This document shows, in pieces, positions 18,101-25,191 of a stretch of 64,000 bases of DNA. The stretch is from Collinsella aerofaciens (GTDB lineage Bacteria; Actinomycetota; Coriobacteriia; Coriobacteriales; Coriobacteriaceae). Location: NCBI RefSeq assembly GCF_902364355.1, contig NZ_CABJDK010000001.1, forward strand, positions 430,264 to 494,263, written 5' to 3'. The stretch's first letter is position 1; each line of letters begins with the position of its first letter. The notes below the pieces were generated by a model. It saw only the letters and a list, made by a program, of their open reading frames with translations. It was not told the DNA's origin and made no database searches. A program made the translations under genes and the position numbers.

Positions 18101-19978
18101 CGTGGCGTCGGACATAAAGGTGCCGCCCTGGACGATCACCTGACTGCCAATCTCCTGGGGGTCGCGCAGCTTAATGACCTTGAACAGGGCATTCTTGATG
18201 ACGGAATAGGACAGGCCGGCCGCGATGTCGCCCACCGTGGCACCTTCTTTTTGCGCCTGCTTGACGCGCGAGTTCATAAAGACCGTGCAGCGGCTGCCCA
18301 GGTCGACGGGGGCCTTGGCATGGATGGCGGCGTCGGCGAACGCGCGCACGTCCATGTTCATAGAGACGGCGAAACTCTCGATAAAGCTGCCGCAGCCCGA
18401 CGAGCAGGCCTCATTGAGCATGATGTGCTCGATGACTCCGTCCTTGACGCGCAGGCACTTCATGTCCTGGCCGCCAATGTCCAGAATGAACTCGACGCCG
18501 GGCAGGAACGCCTTGGCGCCGCGCAGGTGCGCGACGGTCTCGATCTCGCCGGAATCGGCCTTGAGAGCCTCGATGAGCAGCGCCTCGCCGTAGCCCGTGG
18601 TGGTCACGTGGCCGATGGTGCAGCCCGCGGGGATGTGGTTGTAGAAATCGGCCATGATGACCTTGGCCGTGCCCAGGATGTCGCCGTTGTTGTTGCCGTA
18701 CCAGGTGTGCAGCAGCTGACCGTCCTCGCCCACGAGTGCGGCCTTCATGGTGGTGGAACCGGCGTCGATGCCGATGAACACGCGTCCGGTGTAGCCGTCG
18801 AGCTTGCCCTTGGGGACGACCTCGGTGTCGTGGCGACCCTTGAACTCGGCAAAGTCCTCGTCGGTGGCAAAGAGCGGATCCAGGCGCTCGACCTCAGCAC
18901 CCTGCGTGTCGCCCAAGCTGTCGATGGCCTCGATGAGCTGCGGGAACGTGCTGAGCTTGTTGGACTCGTGCGCCATGGCAGCGCCGCTCGCCACAAACAG
19001 GTGGGCGTTTTGGGGCACAATGCGGTGCTCCTCGTCCAGGTTGAGCGTGAGGTAGAAGCGGTGGCGCAGCTCAGAGAGGTACTGCAGCGGTCCGCCCAGG
19101 AAGGCGACGTTGCCGCGGATGGGGCGGCCGCACGCCAGGCCCGAGATGGTCTGGGTCACGACAGCCTGGAAGATGGAGGCGGCCACGTCCTCGGGGCGGG
19201 CGCCCTCGTTGAGCAGCGGCTGCACGTCGGTCTTGGCAAAGACGCCGCAACGGCTAGCGATGGGATAGATGGTGGTGGCGTTGGCCGCGAGTTCGTTAAG
19301 GCCGCTGGCATCGGTGTGCAGCAGGGTTGCCATCTGATCGATGAAGGCGCCCGTGCCGCCGGCGCAGGTGCCGTTCATGCGCTGCTCGATGCCGTTGTCG
19401 AAGTAGATGATCTTGGCGTCCTCGCCGCCCAGCTCGATGGCGACATCGGTGGCCGGGATGAGGGTCTCGACGGCACGCTTACTGGCGATGACTTCCTGGA
19501 CAAACTCCAGGTCGAGCCACTGGGACAGCAGCAGGCCACCCGAGCCGGTGATGGCGCAGGTCATCTGGGCCGTCGGCAGCACCGTCGCGGCACCCTCGAA
19601 CAAGTCGCGGGCGCAGGCACGGACATCGGTGTGGTGGCGCTGATACTTGGCGTAGACGATCTGGTTGTCGTCGTTGAGCACAGCGAGCTTAACGGTGGTG
19701 GAGCCCACGTCGATGCCCAGGTGCAGGTTGCCGCGGGCGGCCTCGGGGTTGAAGATCGCGCCTTCGGGGGCCTGGGCGGCGGCTACGGGCTCAGCGGCGG
19801 TGGCGGGCTCGCTGACGACGGACGTCTCCCCTGCCACGTTCTTGGCATCGGCAACTGCCTCGGCAACTTTCTCGGCAGCCGCGGTCGCAGCCTTCTGCGC
19901 AGCGTCCACCACGGCGGGCGCGGCCTCGCGTGCGGCAGCGACCACACAGTCCTTGATGCCCTCGACGAGTTTGCTCAT
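15197..19978 (-). CDS. Giant 2-hydroxyacyl-CoA dehydratase activase fusion (BadF/BcrA x2, DUF2229)
   Basis: A 1593-residue protein. Residues ~1-80 are Ala-rich low complexity. Two ASKHA ATPase domains of the BadF/BadG/BcrA type follow: domain 1 at ~84-345 (LGIDVGSTTVKLAVLNDDNQ, GGEDAKIIYF, NGTCAGGTGAFIDQM) and domain 2 at ~400-665 (FIGIDAGSTTMKAALVGEDG, IGGQDMKCLR, NEACSSGCGSFIESF). In single-domain activators the Cys of such CAGGTG/CSSGCG motifs holds a 4Fe-4S cluster. A Cys-rich segment RCGRCSNNC (~690), DUF2229 (~745-960, with ESVCYPAKMSHGH) and an HgdB-like region complete the chain. Homologues are annotated as acyl-CoA dehydratase activases; the substrate is unknown. The start has an AGGAGAG site; the TetR gene lies 11 bp upstream in the same transcript. 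Confidence 0.88.
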   Translation of the reverse strand: MSKLVEGIKDCVVAAAREAAPAVVDAAQKAATAAAEKVAEAVADAKNVAGETSVVSEPATAAEPVAAAQAPEGAIFNPEAARGNLHLGIDVGSTTVKLAVLNDDNQIVYAKYQRHHTDVRACARDLFEGAATVLPTAQMTCAITGSGGLLLSQWLDLEFVQEVIASKRAVETLIPATDVAIELGGEDAKIIYFDNGIEQRMNGTCAGGTGAFIDQMATLLHTDASGLNELAANATTIYPIASRCGVFAKTDVQPLLNEGARPEDVAASIFQAVVTQTISGLACGRPIRGNVAFLGGPLQYLSELRHRFYLTLNLDEEHRIVPQNAHLFVASGAAMAHESNKLSTFPQLIEAIDSLGDTQGAEVERLDPLFATDEDFAEFKGRHDTEVVPKGKLDGYTGRVFIGIDAGSTTMKAALVGEDGQLLHTWYGNNNGDILGTAKVIMADFYNHIPAGCTIGHVTTTGYGEALLIEALKADSGEIETVAHLRGAKAFLPGVEFILDIGGQDMKCLRVKDGVIEHIMLNEACSSGCGSFIESFAVSMNMDVRAFADAAIHAKAPVDLGSRCTVFMNSRVKQAQKEGATVGDIAAGLSYSVIKNALFKVIKLRDPQEIGSQVIVQGGTFMSDATLRAFEQLTGVHAVRPDIAGCMGAYGAALLARDRAGADGTSTILSAEDIAHLTVTQKHVRCGRCSNNCQLTVNDFGGGRRFITGNRCEKGAGHKKQKTEAPNLFKKKNELLFNREVLSPDEAPRGTVGIPRALNMYENYPFWHAFFTRLGFSVQLSDQSSKKTYQAGIESMPSESVCYPAKMSHGHVMNLIDRDVDFIWMPCVRWERKEDPTAGNCYNCPIVMSYPTALALNIDEIREQNIEFLYPFVPYHDKTELKRRLYQVLAVDRVADAQAGRGRVRGPKITRSEVDAAVNAAFEADARFHEDIQTMGEEALKWVEDHGGHGIVLAGRPYHNDPEINHALPELISSFGFAVFTEDSLAHLVKPERPIRVVDQWMYHSRLYAVARFVTMRNDLDLIQLNSFGCGLDALTTDQVQEILEASGKIYTVLKIDEVSNLGAARIRIRSLMAALKDQEAERLAEATAAGKVFEQGDAAPVAPSTDAPAFASRKYTFEAQRESASTAWPKVPFTEQMRDEGYTILCPQMAPIHFDLVKEVFRGAGYNLELLPSTDHDAVEAGLRYVNNDICYPSILVTGQIMEAIESGRYDLSKTAVVISQTGGGCRATNYIALIRKALRESGHPEIPVISLSAVALGEDNPGFKLTPALLKQAVYAVLFGDVMMQMLYRCRPYEATPGAANTLYEEYMARARKLAPKFNRHNYTKLCREAIRAFDTMPLVGEGTKPRVGVVGEILVKFHPTANNHVVDVIEREGCEAVVPGLLDFFLYSMSNAELQKDELGSSATTRAGMQALIKLVDWMRTPVEEMLEKSRRFEAPERIGTMADKARTVLSVCNNMGEGWLLTAEMLDLIDHGAPNIICTQPFACLPNHVVGKAVIKELRRQHPESNIVAVDYDPGASEVNQLNRIKLMISVAKENMRAGKGFKLEKVAPLAMDEVTGQMRAHDDCVSCGPASEEAVTSVAKRLGRGIKK

Positions 19979-19989
19979 TGTCTCTCCTC

Positions 19990-20700
19990 TTAGTTGTTGG
20001 ACTCGACGGTTGCGGCGGTGTCGACCGCATCCTCGAGCTGCAAGTTCAATAGCTTCATGCCGTATTCCGGCACGTTGATATCGATGGGTTGGCCATACAG
20101 GTCACCGGGGCGCACAAAAGCGAGCACCGTCATAATGCGCGCCATGGCCTCAGGCGATTCGGTGAGCCCACGCTCAAACCAGCGCTGAATCATGCCGACC
20201 TCGGCACTCACGACGTAGGTAACGTAGTAGTCAAAGAACGTGCCCAGCGCCAGGCCCAAAATGCCCGTCTGCGCACGCGGCACTACGGCCTCACGCGCGG
20301 TGTCGATAATCCTTTTAATGAAGGCCTGGTCGCCGCCCGGACCCAGCAGCGCGCCGATTAAGTCGCGGTTGGCTGCAAGATAACGCAGCAGCTCAACCGA
20401 ACCGGGCGCCGGCTCGAGCTCATCGATGTTGTGATAGAGATCGGGCAACTGAGCTGCGGTGATGAGCTCAATGCGCTCACGGATCTCGGCCAGCAAGCCG
20501 TCCTCGATTTGATTGATAAAGTCGGGGATATCGCGGTAGTGCGAATAGAACGTGCGGCGCGTAAGGCCAGCGCGCTCGGTGAGCGACGCGACATTAATGC
20601 GCGAAAGGTCGCCGCTTTCGGCAAGCTCGTTGGCAAGTGCCTGGCGAAGGGCACGCTGCGAGCGAAGGGACCGGCGATCGCATTTCTCGAGCTGGGACAA
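19990..20700 (-). CDS. TetR/AcrR family regulator of the activase fusion
   Basis: A 236-residue protein with a TetR DNA-binding domain (about 12-60: RSLRSQRALRQALANELAES, then LTERAGLTRRTFYSHYRDIP, the helix-turn-helix with the characteristic FYSHY). The C-terminal ligand domain is all-helical and unlike well-known subfamilies. The gene is followed after 11 bp by the 1593-residue fusion, so the two are almost certainly cotranscribed, and a perfect palindrome about 50 bp before its start is a likely autoregulatory operator. The inducer is unknown. Confidence 0.9.
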   Translation of the reverse strand: MSQLEKCDRRSLRSQRALRQALANELAESGDLSRINVASLTERAGLTRRTFYSHYRDIPDFINQIEDGLLAEIRERIELITAAQLPDLYHNIDELEPAPGSVELLRYLAANRDLIGALLGPGGDQAFIKRIIDTAREAVVPRAQTGILGLALGTFFDYYVTYVVSAEVGMIQRWFERGLTESPEAMARIMTVLAFVRPGDLYGQPIDINVPEYGMKLLNLQLEDAVDTAATVESNN

Positions 20701-20751
20701 GCGTCCTCCTTGTTACTCAGTCCGTGCGCTATTGCACAGTGCGAGTATTAT

Positions 20752-20766
20752 TGCACACCGTGTGCA
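20752..20766. promoter_or_regulatory. Perfect palindrome, probable TetR operator
   Basis: TGCACACCGTGTGCA, a 7+1+7 perfect palindrome 51 bp upstream of the TetR start. Related half sites (TTGCACA) occur at 20732 and 20751. Position suggests the adjacent TetR protein binds here; this is inference. Confidence 0.6.
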
Positions 20767-20790
20767 TCAACACGTAAAGGCAATATTTGG

Positions 20791-20824
20791 GATGTGACAG
20801 AGGGATTATCCCTTTGTCGCATCC
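20791..20824. repeat. Hairpin variant of the AAAGGG repeat family
   Basis: GATGTGACAGAGGG / CCCTTTGTCGCATC arms with two wobble pairs and a five-base loop. A relative of the TGTGACAAAGGG hairpin at 21229; it lies upstream of the TetR gene. Confidence 0.55.
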
Positions 20825-20878
20825 AGTGACCGCCTAGGTTGTGCCAGTTGTGCCTGGCTTTTGGAGCGGTATTACCGA

Positions 20879-20907
20879 TTGTTCAAAATGGCATTCATGG
20901 GTAGAAT
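20879..20907 (+). promoter_or_regulatory. Promoter for an antisense RNA facing the small toxin gene
   Basis: TTGTTC, a 17-base spacer and TAGAAT. No ORF with a ribosome site follows on this strand; the transcript would run directly against the peptide gene at 20976-21101. Confidence 0.55.
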
Positions 20908-20913
20908 AGTGTC

Positions 20914-20998
20914 GACGGCAGCCCAAGTTGTGGTTAGCTGGGCAGCGCCGTTGCTTGGTTTAAGGGGTCAACGCCTTAGCGGCGGCGACCCCTCTTTC
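20914..20998 (+). ncRNA. Putative antitoxin RNA of a type I toxin-antitoxin pair
   Basis: Predicted from the promoter at 20879-20907 and a hairpin-terminator (AGGGGTC / GACCCCT, 20963-20993, then TCTTTC). The ~85-nt RNA would overlap the last ~22 bases and the 3' trailer of the peptide mRNA. In type I systems such as txpA/RatA and fst, a convergent RNA overlapping the toxin 3' end is the antitoxin. Both ends are predicted only. Confidence 0.45.
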
Positions 20999-21101
20999 GT
21001 TGCTTCGAGCGTTGCTTGAGTGCCTCGGAAAGTCCGATAAGCGTCGTAAGAAGCGAGACCAATGCGGTCAGGAGCCTCACGAAATCAATCAAATCGGTCA
21101 T
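20976..21101 (-). CDS. 41-residue hydrophobic/basic peptide, candidate type I toxin
   Basis: A short gene read on the minus strand from the ATG at 21101 to TAA at 20976. The peptide starts MTDLIDFVRLLTALVSLLTT, continues LIGLSEALKQ and ends in a very basic tail (RSKQRKRGRRR): one membrane-spanning or amphipathic helix plus a cationic C-terminus, the shape of Fst/TxpA-type toxins. The ribosome site GGGAGGTGAT, five bases before ATG, matches the 16S 3' end at nine of ten positions, stronger than at any neighbour. A -10 TAGAAT with a TTCGCA -35 lies ~50 bp upstream. Ten bases of the leader (21127-21136) are complementary to a stretch beyond the stop (20940-20949), which could fold the full transcript shut. 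No homology could be checked, so the toxin role is inferred. Confidence 0.6.
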   Translation of the reverse strand: MTDLIDFVRLLTALVSLLTTLIGLSEALKQRSKQRKRGRRR

Positions 21102-21228
21102 GGGCATCACCTCCCATCAGATGGAGGGCGCTGCCCGGCACATGGAACTGCCGCCAACAGCAACAATTCTATCAAAGCGCAGTTAAATATGCGAATATAT
21201 GTTCGTGTTTAAAGAAGCTAGTCCCCAC

Positions 21229-21257
21229 TGTGACAAAGGGGCTGTCCCTTTGTCACA
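21229..21257 (-). repeat. Stop-abutting hairpin with TGTGACA stem
   Basis: TGTGACAAAGGG / CCCTTTGTCACA, a perfect 12-bp stem around ACAGC. On the minus strand it begins directly after the TAA stop of the HAD gene and again contains AAAGGGACAG. Confidence 0.75.
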
Positions 21258-22115
21258 TTATTCGATGACGGTGCGGGAGTTTTGCTTGCGCATGGTGGCG
21301 AGCATGTGTTTGGGGACGGCGTGGACCATGCAGCTGCCGATGGTCGCGCTCGCGGCGGCTTTAGCTGCATCGCTAGCGTTTTTGGTCGCGTAGCTGTGGC
21401 GGAAACGCTTGAGCATGGCGATGTCGTTGCCGCCGTCTCCATAGACCGCGACCTCGTCCTCGGCAATACCGTAGTAGCCCGCCAACCAGGCCACGCTCTC
21501 GCCCTTGTTGCACGCTACGTCCGTGATCTCGAACATCACCGGATCGAACGGCGCGTTGACCACGCGGTCCGATCGCTCGGCCAAATATGCCTTAAGGTCA
21601 CGCTCCAGCTCGGGTGAGGTCACGCGACAGTTGATCTTGCACACATCGTGGCGCAGGATGTCGCCAATCGACTGGTCAAAATACTGTTCCTCGTGATACC
21701 CGCCACGTGCACGCATACCGCGCATCACAATACGCTTGATGGGGCTGTCCTTTTTAAAGCCCGCCTGATGCATCTCGAACGAACCGCTCGAGTACATGCC
21801 ATCGGGCGTGGAACAATCAAAGCAAATGTCCGGGAACGCCTTGAGCAGTTCCTCAGTGACCTGCGGATCGATGGTCCAAGTCTTGAGCACCTCGCCATGG
21901 CTGTCGCGCACGATGGATCCGTTGGAGCAGCAGGCGTCAAGCGCCAGGCCCGTAAAGCCATGCTCGCCGATCGGCAACGTCGAGCGTCCAGTCGCGGGAA
22001 CCACATGCAGACCAGCCTCGGTCAGCTCACGAATGGCACGGCGGATGGTCCCATCCGCCTCATGCAGGGCGTTCAGCAGCGTTCCGTCTAAGTCACTCGC
22101 GAACATCTTAATCAT
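21258..22115 (-). CDS. Cof-type HAD phosphatase
   Basis: A 285-residue member of the haloacid dehalogenase superfamily, subfamily IIB (Cof). Motif I is MFASDLDGTLL (nucleophile Asp), motif II is near VVPATGRS, the cap domain lies between ~85 and 190, and motif IV is VAVYGDGGNDIAMLKRF with KNAS following. These enzymes dephosphorylate sugar phosphates or flavin/pyridoxal phosphates; specificity cannot be read. I take the ATG at 22115 (MIKMFASDL) because Cof proteins begin at this point and AAGGAG is ten bases away; an ATG at 22121 is also possible. Both the ribosome site and the 22121 ATG lie inside a 19-bp perfect inverted repeat. Confidence 0.88.
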   Translation of the reverse strand: MIKMFASDLDGTLLNALHEADGTIRRAIRELTEAGLHVVPATGRSTLPIGEHGFTGLALDACCSNGSIVRDSHGEVLKTWTIDPQVTEELLKAFPDICFDCSTPDGMYSSGSFEMHQAGFKKDSPIKRIVMRGMRARGGYHEEQYFDQSIGDILRHDVCKINCRVTSPELERDLKAYLAERSDRVVNAPFDPVMFEITDVACNKGESVAWLAGYYGIAEDEVAVYGDGGNDIAMLKRFRHSYATKNASDAAKAAASATIGSCMVHAVPKHMLATMRKQNSRTVIE

Positions 22116-22117
22116 GA

Positions 22118-22167
22118 ACATGCCTCTCCTTCGTCTGCCCGATATTGTAGACGAAGGAGAGGCATGT
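22118..22167 (-). promoter_or_regulatory. 19-bp perfect inverted repeat burying the HAD ribosome site
   Basis: ACATGCCTCTCCTTCGTCT (22118-22136) and its exact reverse complement (22149-22167) with a 12-base loop. In the minus-strand RNA the stem covers the AAGGAG site of the HAD gene and ends three bases before the start codon. No U tract follows, so it is not a terminator. Confidence 0.7.
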
Positions 22168-22230
22168 CCGAACAATGCCGTCCCGGCGCGGCGTACCACC
22201 GCCTTCACAAATTCACGGTGCCCCAGCGCG

Positions 22231-23493
22231 TTAAGACAATCGCCGCAATCGATTTTTCAGCCGATAAAACAGAGCCGTCGTCAACGTCAGCACCGCCAAC
22301 ATGCCTGCGAATACAATCGCCGGTGTCCATCGATCATATGCAGCCCCGTACGTCAATTGGCCGATAGGTATTGCGCAGGAAAGGACCATGTAAACGACCG
22401 AAAGCACTTTTCCGCAGAGCTCAGTCGGCGCTGCCCGCTGAACAAACGCGATGATTTCAACCGACGCAATGGCTGCCCACACCATGACCCATGCCGAACC
22501 AACCGCAAACACGGTGAACACGCATACATCTGCGCCGAACAGTAGCGTGACAATGATCGGTGCGACTCCAAAACAGATCATCGCAACATATCGACATATG
22601 CCATTGAAAGAAAAACGATGCGGCCAAATGCCGACCAAGCCACTGCCGGTAAGACCACCCAGGCCCAGAGCAACCTCAACTATCCCAACGCAGGACGATT
22701 GCATGCCGAGATGCTTTGTAACAATAATGGGAGCGCCAATCGTTAGCCCAACCAACGCAAGGTTCAAAACTGCCGCAAGCAAAATCACAGCGACCAATGA
22801 TGCATTTTGCAACAGATACCGAATCGACTCCCGAAAATCGTTTCGGCATGTCGTACGAGTCGCGCCGTCTCCCATCGTTTCAGATGAGGCATTTTGCTTG
22901 AGTACGCCACCAAACAACAGAGCTGAAATCGCAAACGCCACCGACGCGATTGTGCAAAGAGCATCGATGCCAAAGCACCCATAGACTGCCGTCCCGACCA
23001 CAGGACCCAAGATATTGCTCACCATGGTCACCTGCGAAACCAATGCAGTGGCCCGCTCAACCTTCTTTTCACCCGCCATGCGCACCGTCTCAATTTGGAG
23101 TATTGGCTTTAGCAGCGATTGAGCGCCATATTGAACACAAAGTATCGCTACTACGACGACCGCAAGAGGCAATGAGTGCTTCATGGGGATAGACAGCAGT
23201 GATGCAGTCATCAGAGCAATGCCGAGGGCCACGAGGGCCTCGCGATGTCTTCCCCTATCCGCCAAGATTCCGCCAATCGGAGTTGCGAGTACGCCGGGTA
23301 TGAACGCTATCGCCACGGCGGCGCCATATAACGTTGACGATCCGCTGCAATCGAACAAGTAAAGCGGATACGCAAAGCACAGCGCCGACAGCATCGAATA
23401 CGTGCACAGCTGCGCAACCAGAAGTTCCGCGAGCCTGATTGACCGCACTGTTTTTGATTTCAACGAGACGCCGACGTCTCTCAGCCCAGCCAT
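22231..23493 (-). CDS. MFS transporter
   Basis: A 420-residue protein of about twelve hydrophobic segments. The start at 23493 (MAGLRDVGVSLKSKTVRSIR) follows a GGGGGTGGG stretch; the longer frame to 23571 crosses the operator and is unlikely. The motif ATPIGGILADRGRHREALVA near residue 65 is the MFS motif A (G-x-L-a-D-r-x-G-r-r/k). Nothing else fixes the substrate; relatives of this length beside TetR genes are drug or macrolide exporters. Codon use is less GC-rich than the neighbours, which suggests transfer. The TetR gene lies 100 bp upstream on the same strand with two operator-like palindromes between. Confidence 0.85.
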   Translation of the reverse strand: MAGLRDVGVSLKSKTVRSIRLAELLVAQLCTYSMLSALCFAYPLYLFDCSGSSTLYGAAVAIAFIPGVLATPIGGILADRGRHREALVALGIALMTASLLSIPMKHSLPLAVVVVAILCVQYGAQSLLKPILQIETVRMAGEKKVERATALVSQVTMVSNILGPVVGTAVYGCFGIDALCTIASVAFAISALLFGGVLKQNASSETMGDGATRTTCRNDFRESIRYLLQNASLVAVILLAAVLNLALVGLTIGAPIIVTKHLGMQSSCVGIVEVALGLGGLTGSGLVGIWPHRFSFNGICRYVAMICFGVAPIIVTLLFGADVCVFTVFAVGSAWVMVWAAIASVEIIAFVQRAAPTELCGKVLSVVYMVLSCAIPIGQLTYGAAYDRWTPAIVFAGMLAVLTLTTALFYRLKNRLRRLS

Positions 23494-23506
23494 AAGCCCA
23501 CCCCCT

Positions 23507-23527
23507 ATACATACCACTAGTATGTAT
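23507..23527. promoter_or_regulatory. TetR-type operator 1
   Basis: ATACATAC-N5-GTATGTAT, a perfect 8-bp inverted repeat 14 bp before the MFS start. The core ATACCnnnRGTAT is repeated at 23576. Confidence 0.65.
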
Positions 23528-23575
23528 TTAATGACTTGAAAAGGGCAGCCGTGGCTACCCTCACAAATCAATTAC

Positions 23576-23588
23576 ATACCGTTGGTAT
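23576..23588. promoter_or_regulatory. TetR-type operator 2
   Basis: ATACCGTTGGTAT, a 5+3+5 palindrome just after the TetR stop codon and 68 bp from operator 1. It shares the ATACC core with operator 1. Confidence 0.5.
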
Positions 23589-23593
23589 CTATA

Positions 23594-24256
23594 TTACCAC
23601 CCAGCGCGGTCCCATACGTCCCAAATCCGTGCCGTTGTCTGGAGCACTTCCTCGCCCAAATCGAGTCCCACCGCAGCGGCCATCTGCGCCAGACATTGTG
23701 CACGAGCGAGCATTCGCTCCTTGGGCTCGAGCGGACGGAACAGCGGCAGCAGCCAGAGATTCGCTAGCAACGATACGGCCTCCGCCGCTTCGCGCGGGCA
23801 TTCGCACGCAATGGAGCCGTCGGCGATGCCCTCCTCGATCACTGGCAAGAGACAGCCATCGGCTGACTCGTCAAACGAGCCCTGGTACTGCATCGCCAGT
23901 AGACGCGAGCTTTTTACCGGATCCGCCGCAGGATGCATGCGTGCCCATAGCTCAATTTGCGGAACAACGGACTCGGGCGCGTACAGCCGCCTGAGCTTTT
24001 GGGCTCCGGTCATATTACCGACGCCAAGCATCGAGCGGCGGTGCTCAACAATCGGAGTCATCGCCCGATCAAACGCGGCGTTGAAAATCTCTTCTTTGCT
24101 CTTGAAGTGATGATAGACAGCGCCCTTGGTCATGCCGTCGAGACGGTCAACGATATCTTGAATACTCGTCCCCTCATAACCCTGTGCGCAGAATAGCTCC
24201 AGTGCCGCGTCGAGAATCTTCGCGACCGTCTCCTCGGGATATTTATTGCGACCCAT
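23594..24256 (-). CDS. TetR/AcrR family regulator of the MFS exporter
   Basis: A 220-residue regulator if started at MGRNKYPEETVAKILDAALE (24256); an upstream ATG at 24292 would add twelve residues without a ribosome site. The DNA-binding domain is at residues ~7-53 with GTSIQDIVDRLDGMTKGAVY and HHFKSKEEIF. The C-terminal ligand-binding domain is helical with several Trp and Pro near the end. It almost certainly controls the MFS transporter downstream through the two ATACC-type palindromes between the genes; the inducer is unknown. Confidence 0.88.
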   Translation of the reverse strand: MGRNKYPEETVAKILDAALELFCAQGYEGTSIQDIVDRLDGMTKGAVYHHFKSKEEIFNAAFDRAMTPIVEHRRSMLGVGNMTGAQKLRRLYAPESVVPQIELWARMHPAADPVKSSRLLAMQYQGSFDESADGCLLPVIEEGIADGSIACECPREAAEAVSLLANLWLLPLFRPLEPKERMLARAQCLAQMAAAVGLDLGEEVLQTTARIWDVWDRAGW

Positions 24257-24330
24257 AATCCGCCCATCCGCAACGCAAGCCTTATGCCTCATTGCAGCAT
24301 TTTAACGTTGCGGATGGCAGACGGTCGATT

Positions 24331-24669
24331 CTACACCGCGGCCGGGCCGTGTTCGCCGGTGCGAATGCGGATGACTTCTTCGACCGGCTCGACCCAAATC
24401 TTGCCGTCGCCGACGGCACCGGTGCGGGCGGCATTGCAGATGATGTCGACAATTCCGTCAACGTGCTCATCAGCGCAGATGAGGGTGAACTGCACCTTGG
24501 GGATGGTATTGACGAGCAGTTCGTTGCCGCGCACGTATTCCTTCCAGCCATGCTGTGCGCCGCAGCCCTGCACCTGGTTGATGGTCATGCCGCGAACATC
24601 GGCAGCAAATAGTGCGTCTTTGAGAACCTCAAGCTTTTCCTGGCGCACGATAGCCGTGATCTTTTTCAT
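24331..24669 (-). CDS. P-II family nitrogen regulatory protein
   Basis: A 112-residue P-II protein. It starts KKITAIVRQEKLEVLKDALF, has the T-loop region GCGAQHGWKEYVRGNELLVN and ends with the B-loop and C-loop pattern (AARTGAVGDGKIWVEPVEEV, then IRTGEHG). The T-loop is of the variant GNELLVNTIPKVQF type rather than the enterobacterial form with Tyr51. P-II trimers sense ATP/ADP and 2-oxoglutarate and usually plug an ammonium channel encoded next to them. Here the next gene downstream in the same direction is such a channel, but internally deleted. Confidence 0.92.
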   Translation of the reverse strand: MKKITAIVRQEKLEVLKDALFAADVRGMTINQVQGCGAQHGWKEYVRGNELLVNTIPKVQFTLICADEHVDGIVDIICNAARTGAVGDGKIWVEPVEEVIRIRTGEHGPAAV

Positions 24670-24687
24670 GCCAAATCACTCCCTTTG

Positions 24688-25191
24688 TTAATCCAAGCCA
24701 CTAAACGATGGATATGCGCTTTCGCCGTGCTGGCTCGCGTCCAGGCCCAGCGCCTCGTCGGCCTCGTCCACGCGCAGGCTGCCGTGGAACAGCTCCTTGA
24801 CCACTGCGGCGATCACTACGTCGAGCACCAGCACGATAGCGACCGTCACCATAATGCCCAGGACCTGCGAAACAAGCAGCGACGCGTCGCCCGTATAGAG
24901 CAGGCCGCCTTTACCGGTCCACGAGAGTTCCGGCACGCAGAACAGGCCCGTGAGCGCGCTGCCCATGGCCCGACAAAGCCCGCGCCCGGCGTGACCACCA
25001 TAGGCCAGCGACCAGCCGGCAACAATCCACAGCACACCAACTAGGCCAATAGCGCCAAAGCACATAAGCATGGTGTTGATGACATTTTTGCGCCTGGACA
25101 GGCCGCCATAGAAAAACGCCAGACCCGGTGTCATTAAAAACACGAGCATGGTGCAGATGAGCATAAACGTTGTCGATCCCGTATCGTACAT
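24688..25191 (-). pseudogene. Ammonium transporter (Amt) with large internal deletion
   Basis: The 167-residue frame from the ATG at 25191 begins like a normal Amt protein (MYDTGSTTFMLICTMLVFLM, then TPGLAFFYGGLSRRKNVINT, about the first 65 residues) and ends like one (GSALTGLF, GIMVTVAIVLVLDVVIAAVV, then a 30-residue tail). Full Amt channels have about 400 residues and eleven helices, so some 240 residues from the middle are missing, including the pore His pair and the FxGE region. The join lies near AYGGHAGRGLCRAM and is in frame. It is unlikely to conduct ammonium; a residual role as a P-II partner cannot be excluded since part of the C-terminal tail is kept. Confidence 0.75.

Noticed and set aside
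15281-19993. A 1570-codon open frame on the plus strand opposite the activase fusion
   Set aside because: It is the mirror of a strongly coding GC-rich gene; the protein has no recognisable domains and no ribosome site, while the minus-strand frame has complete motifs.
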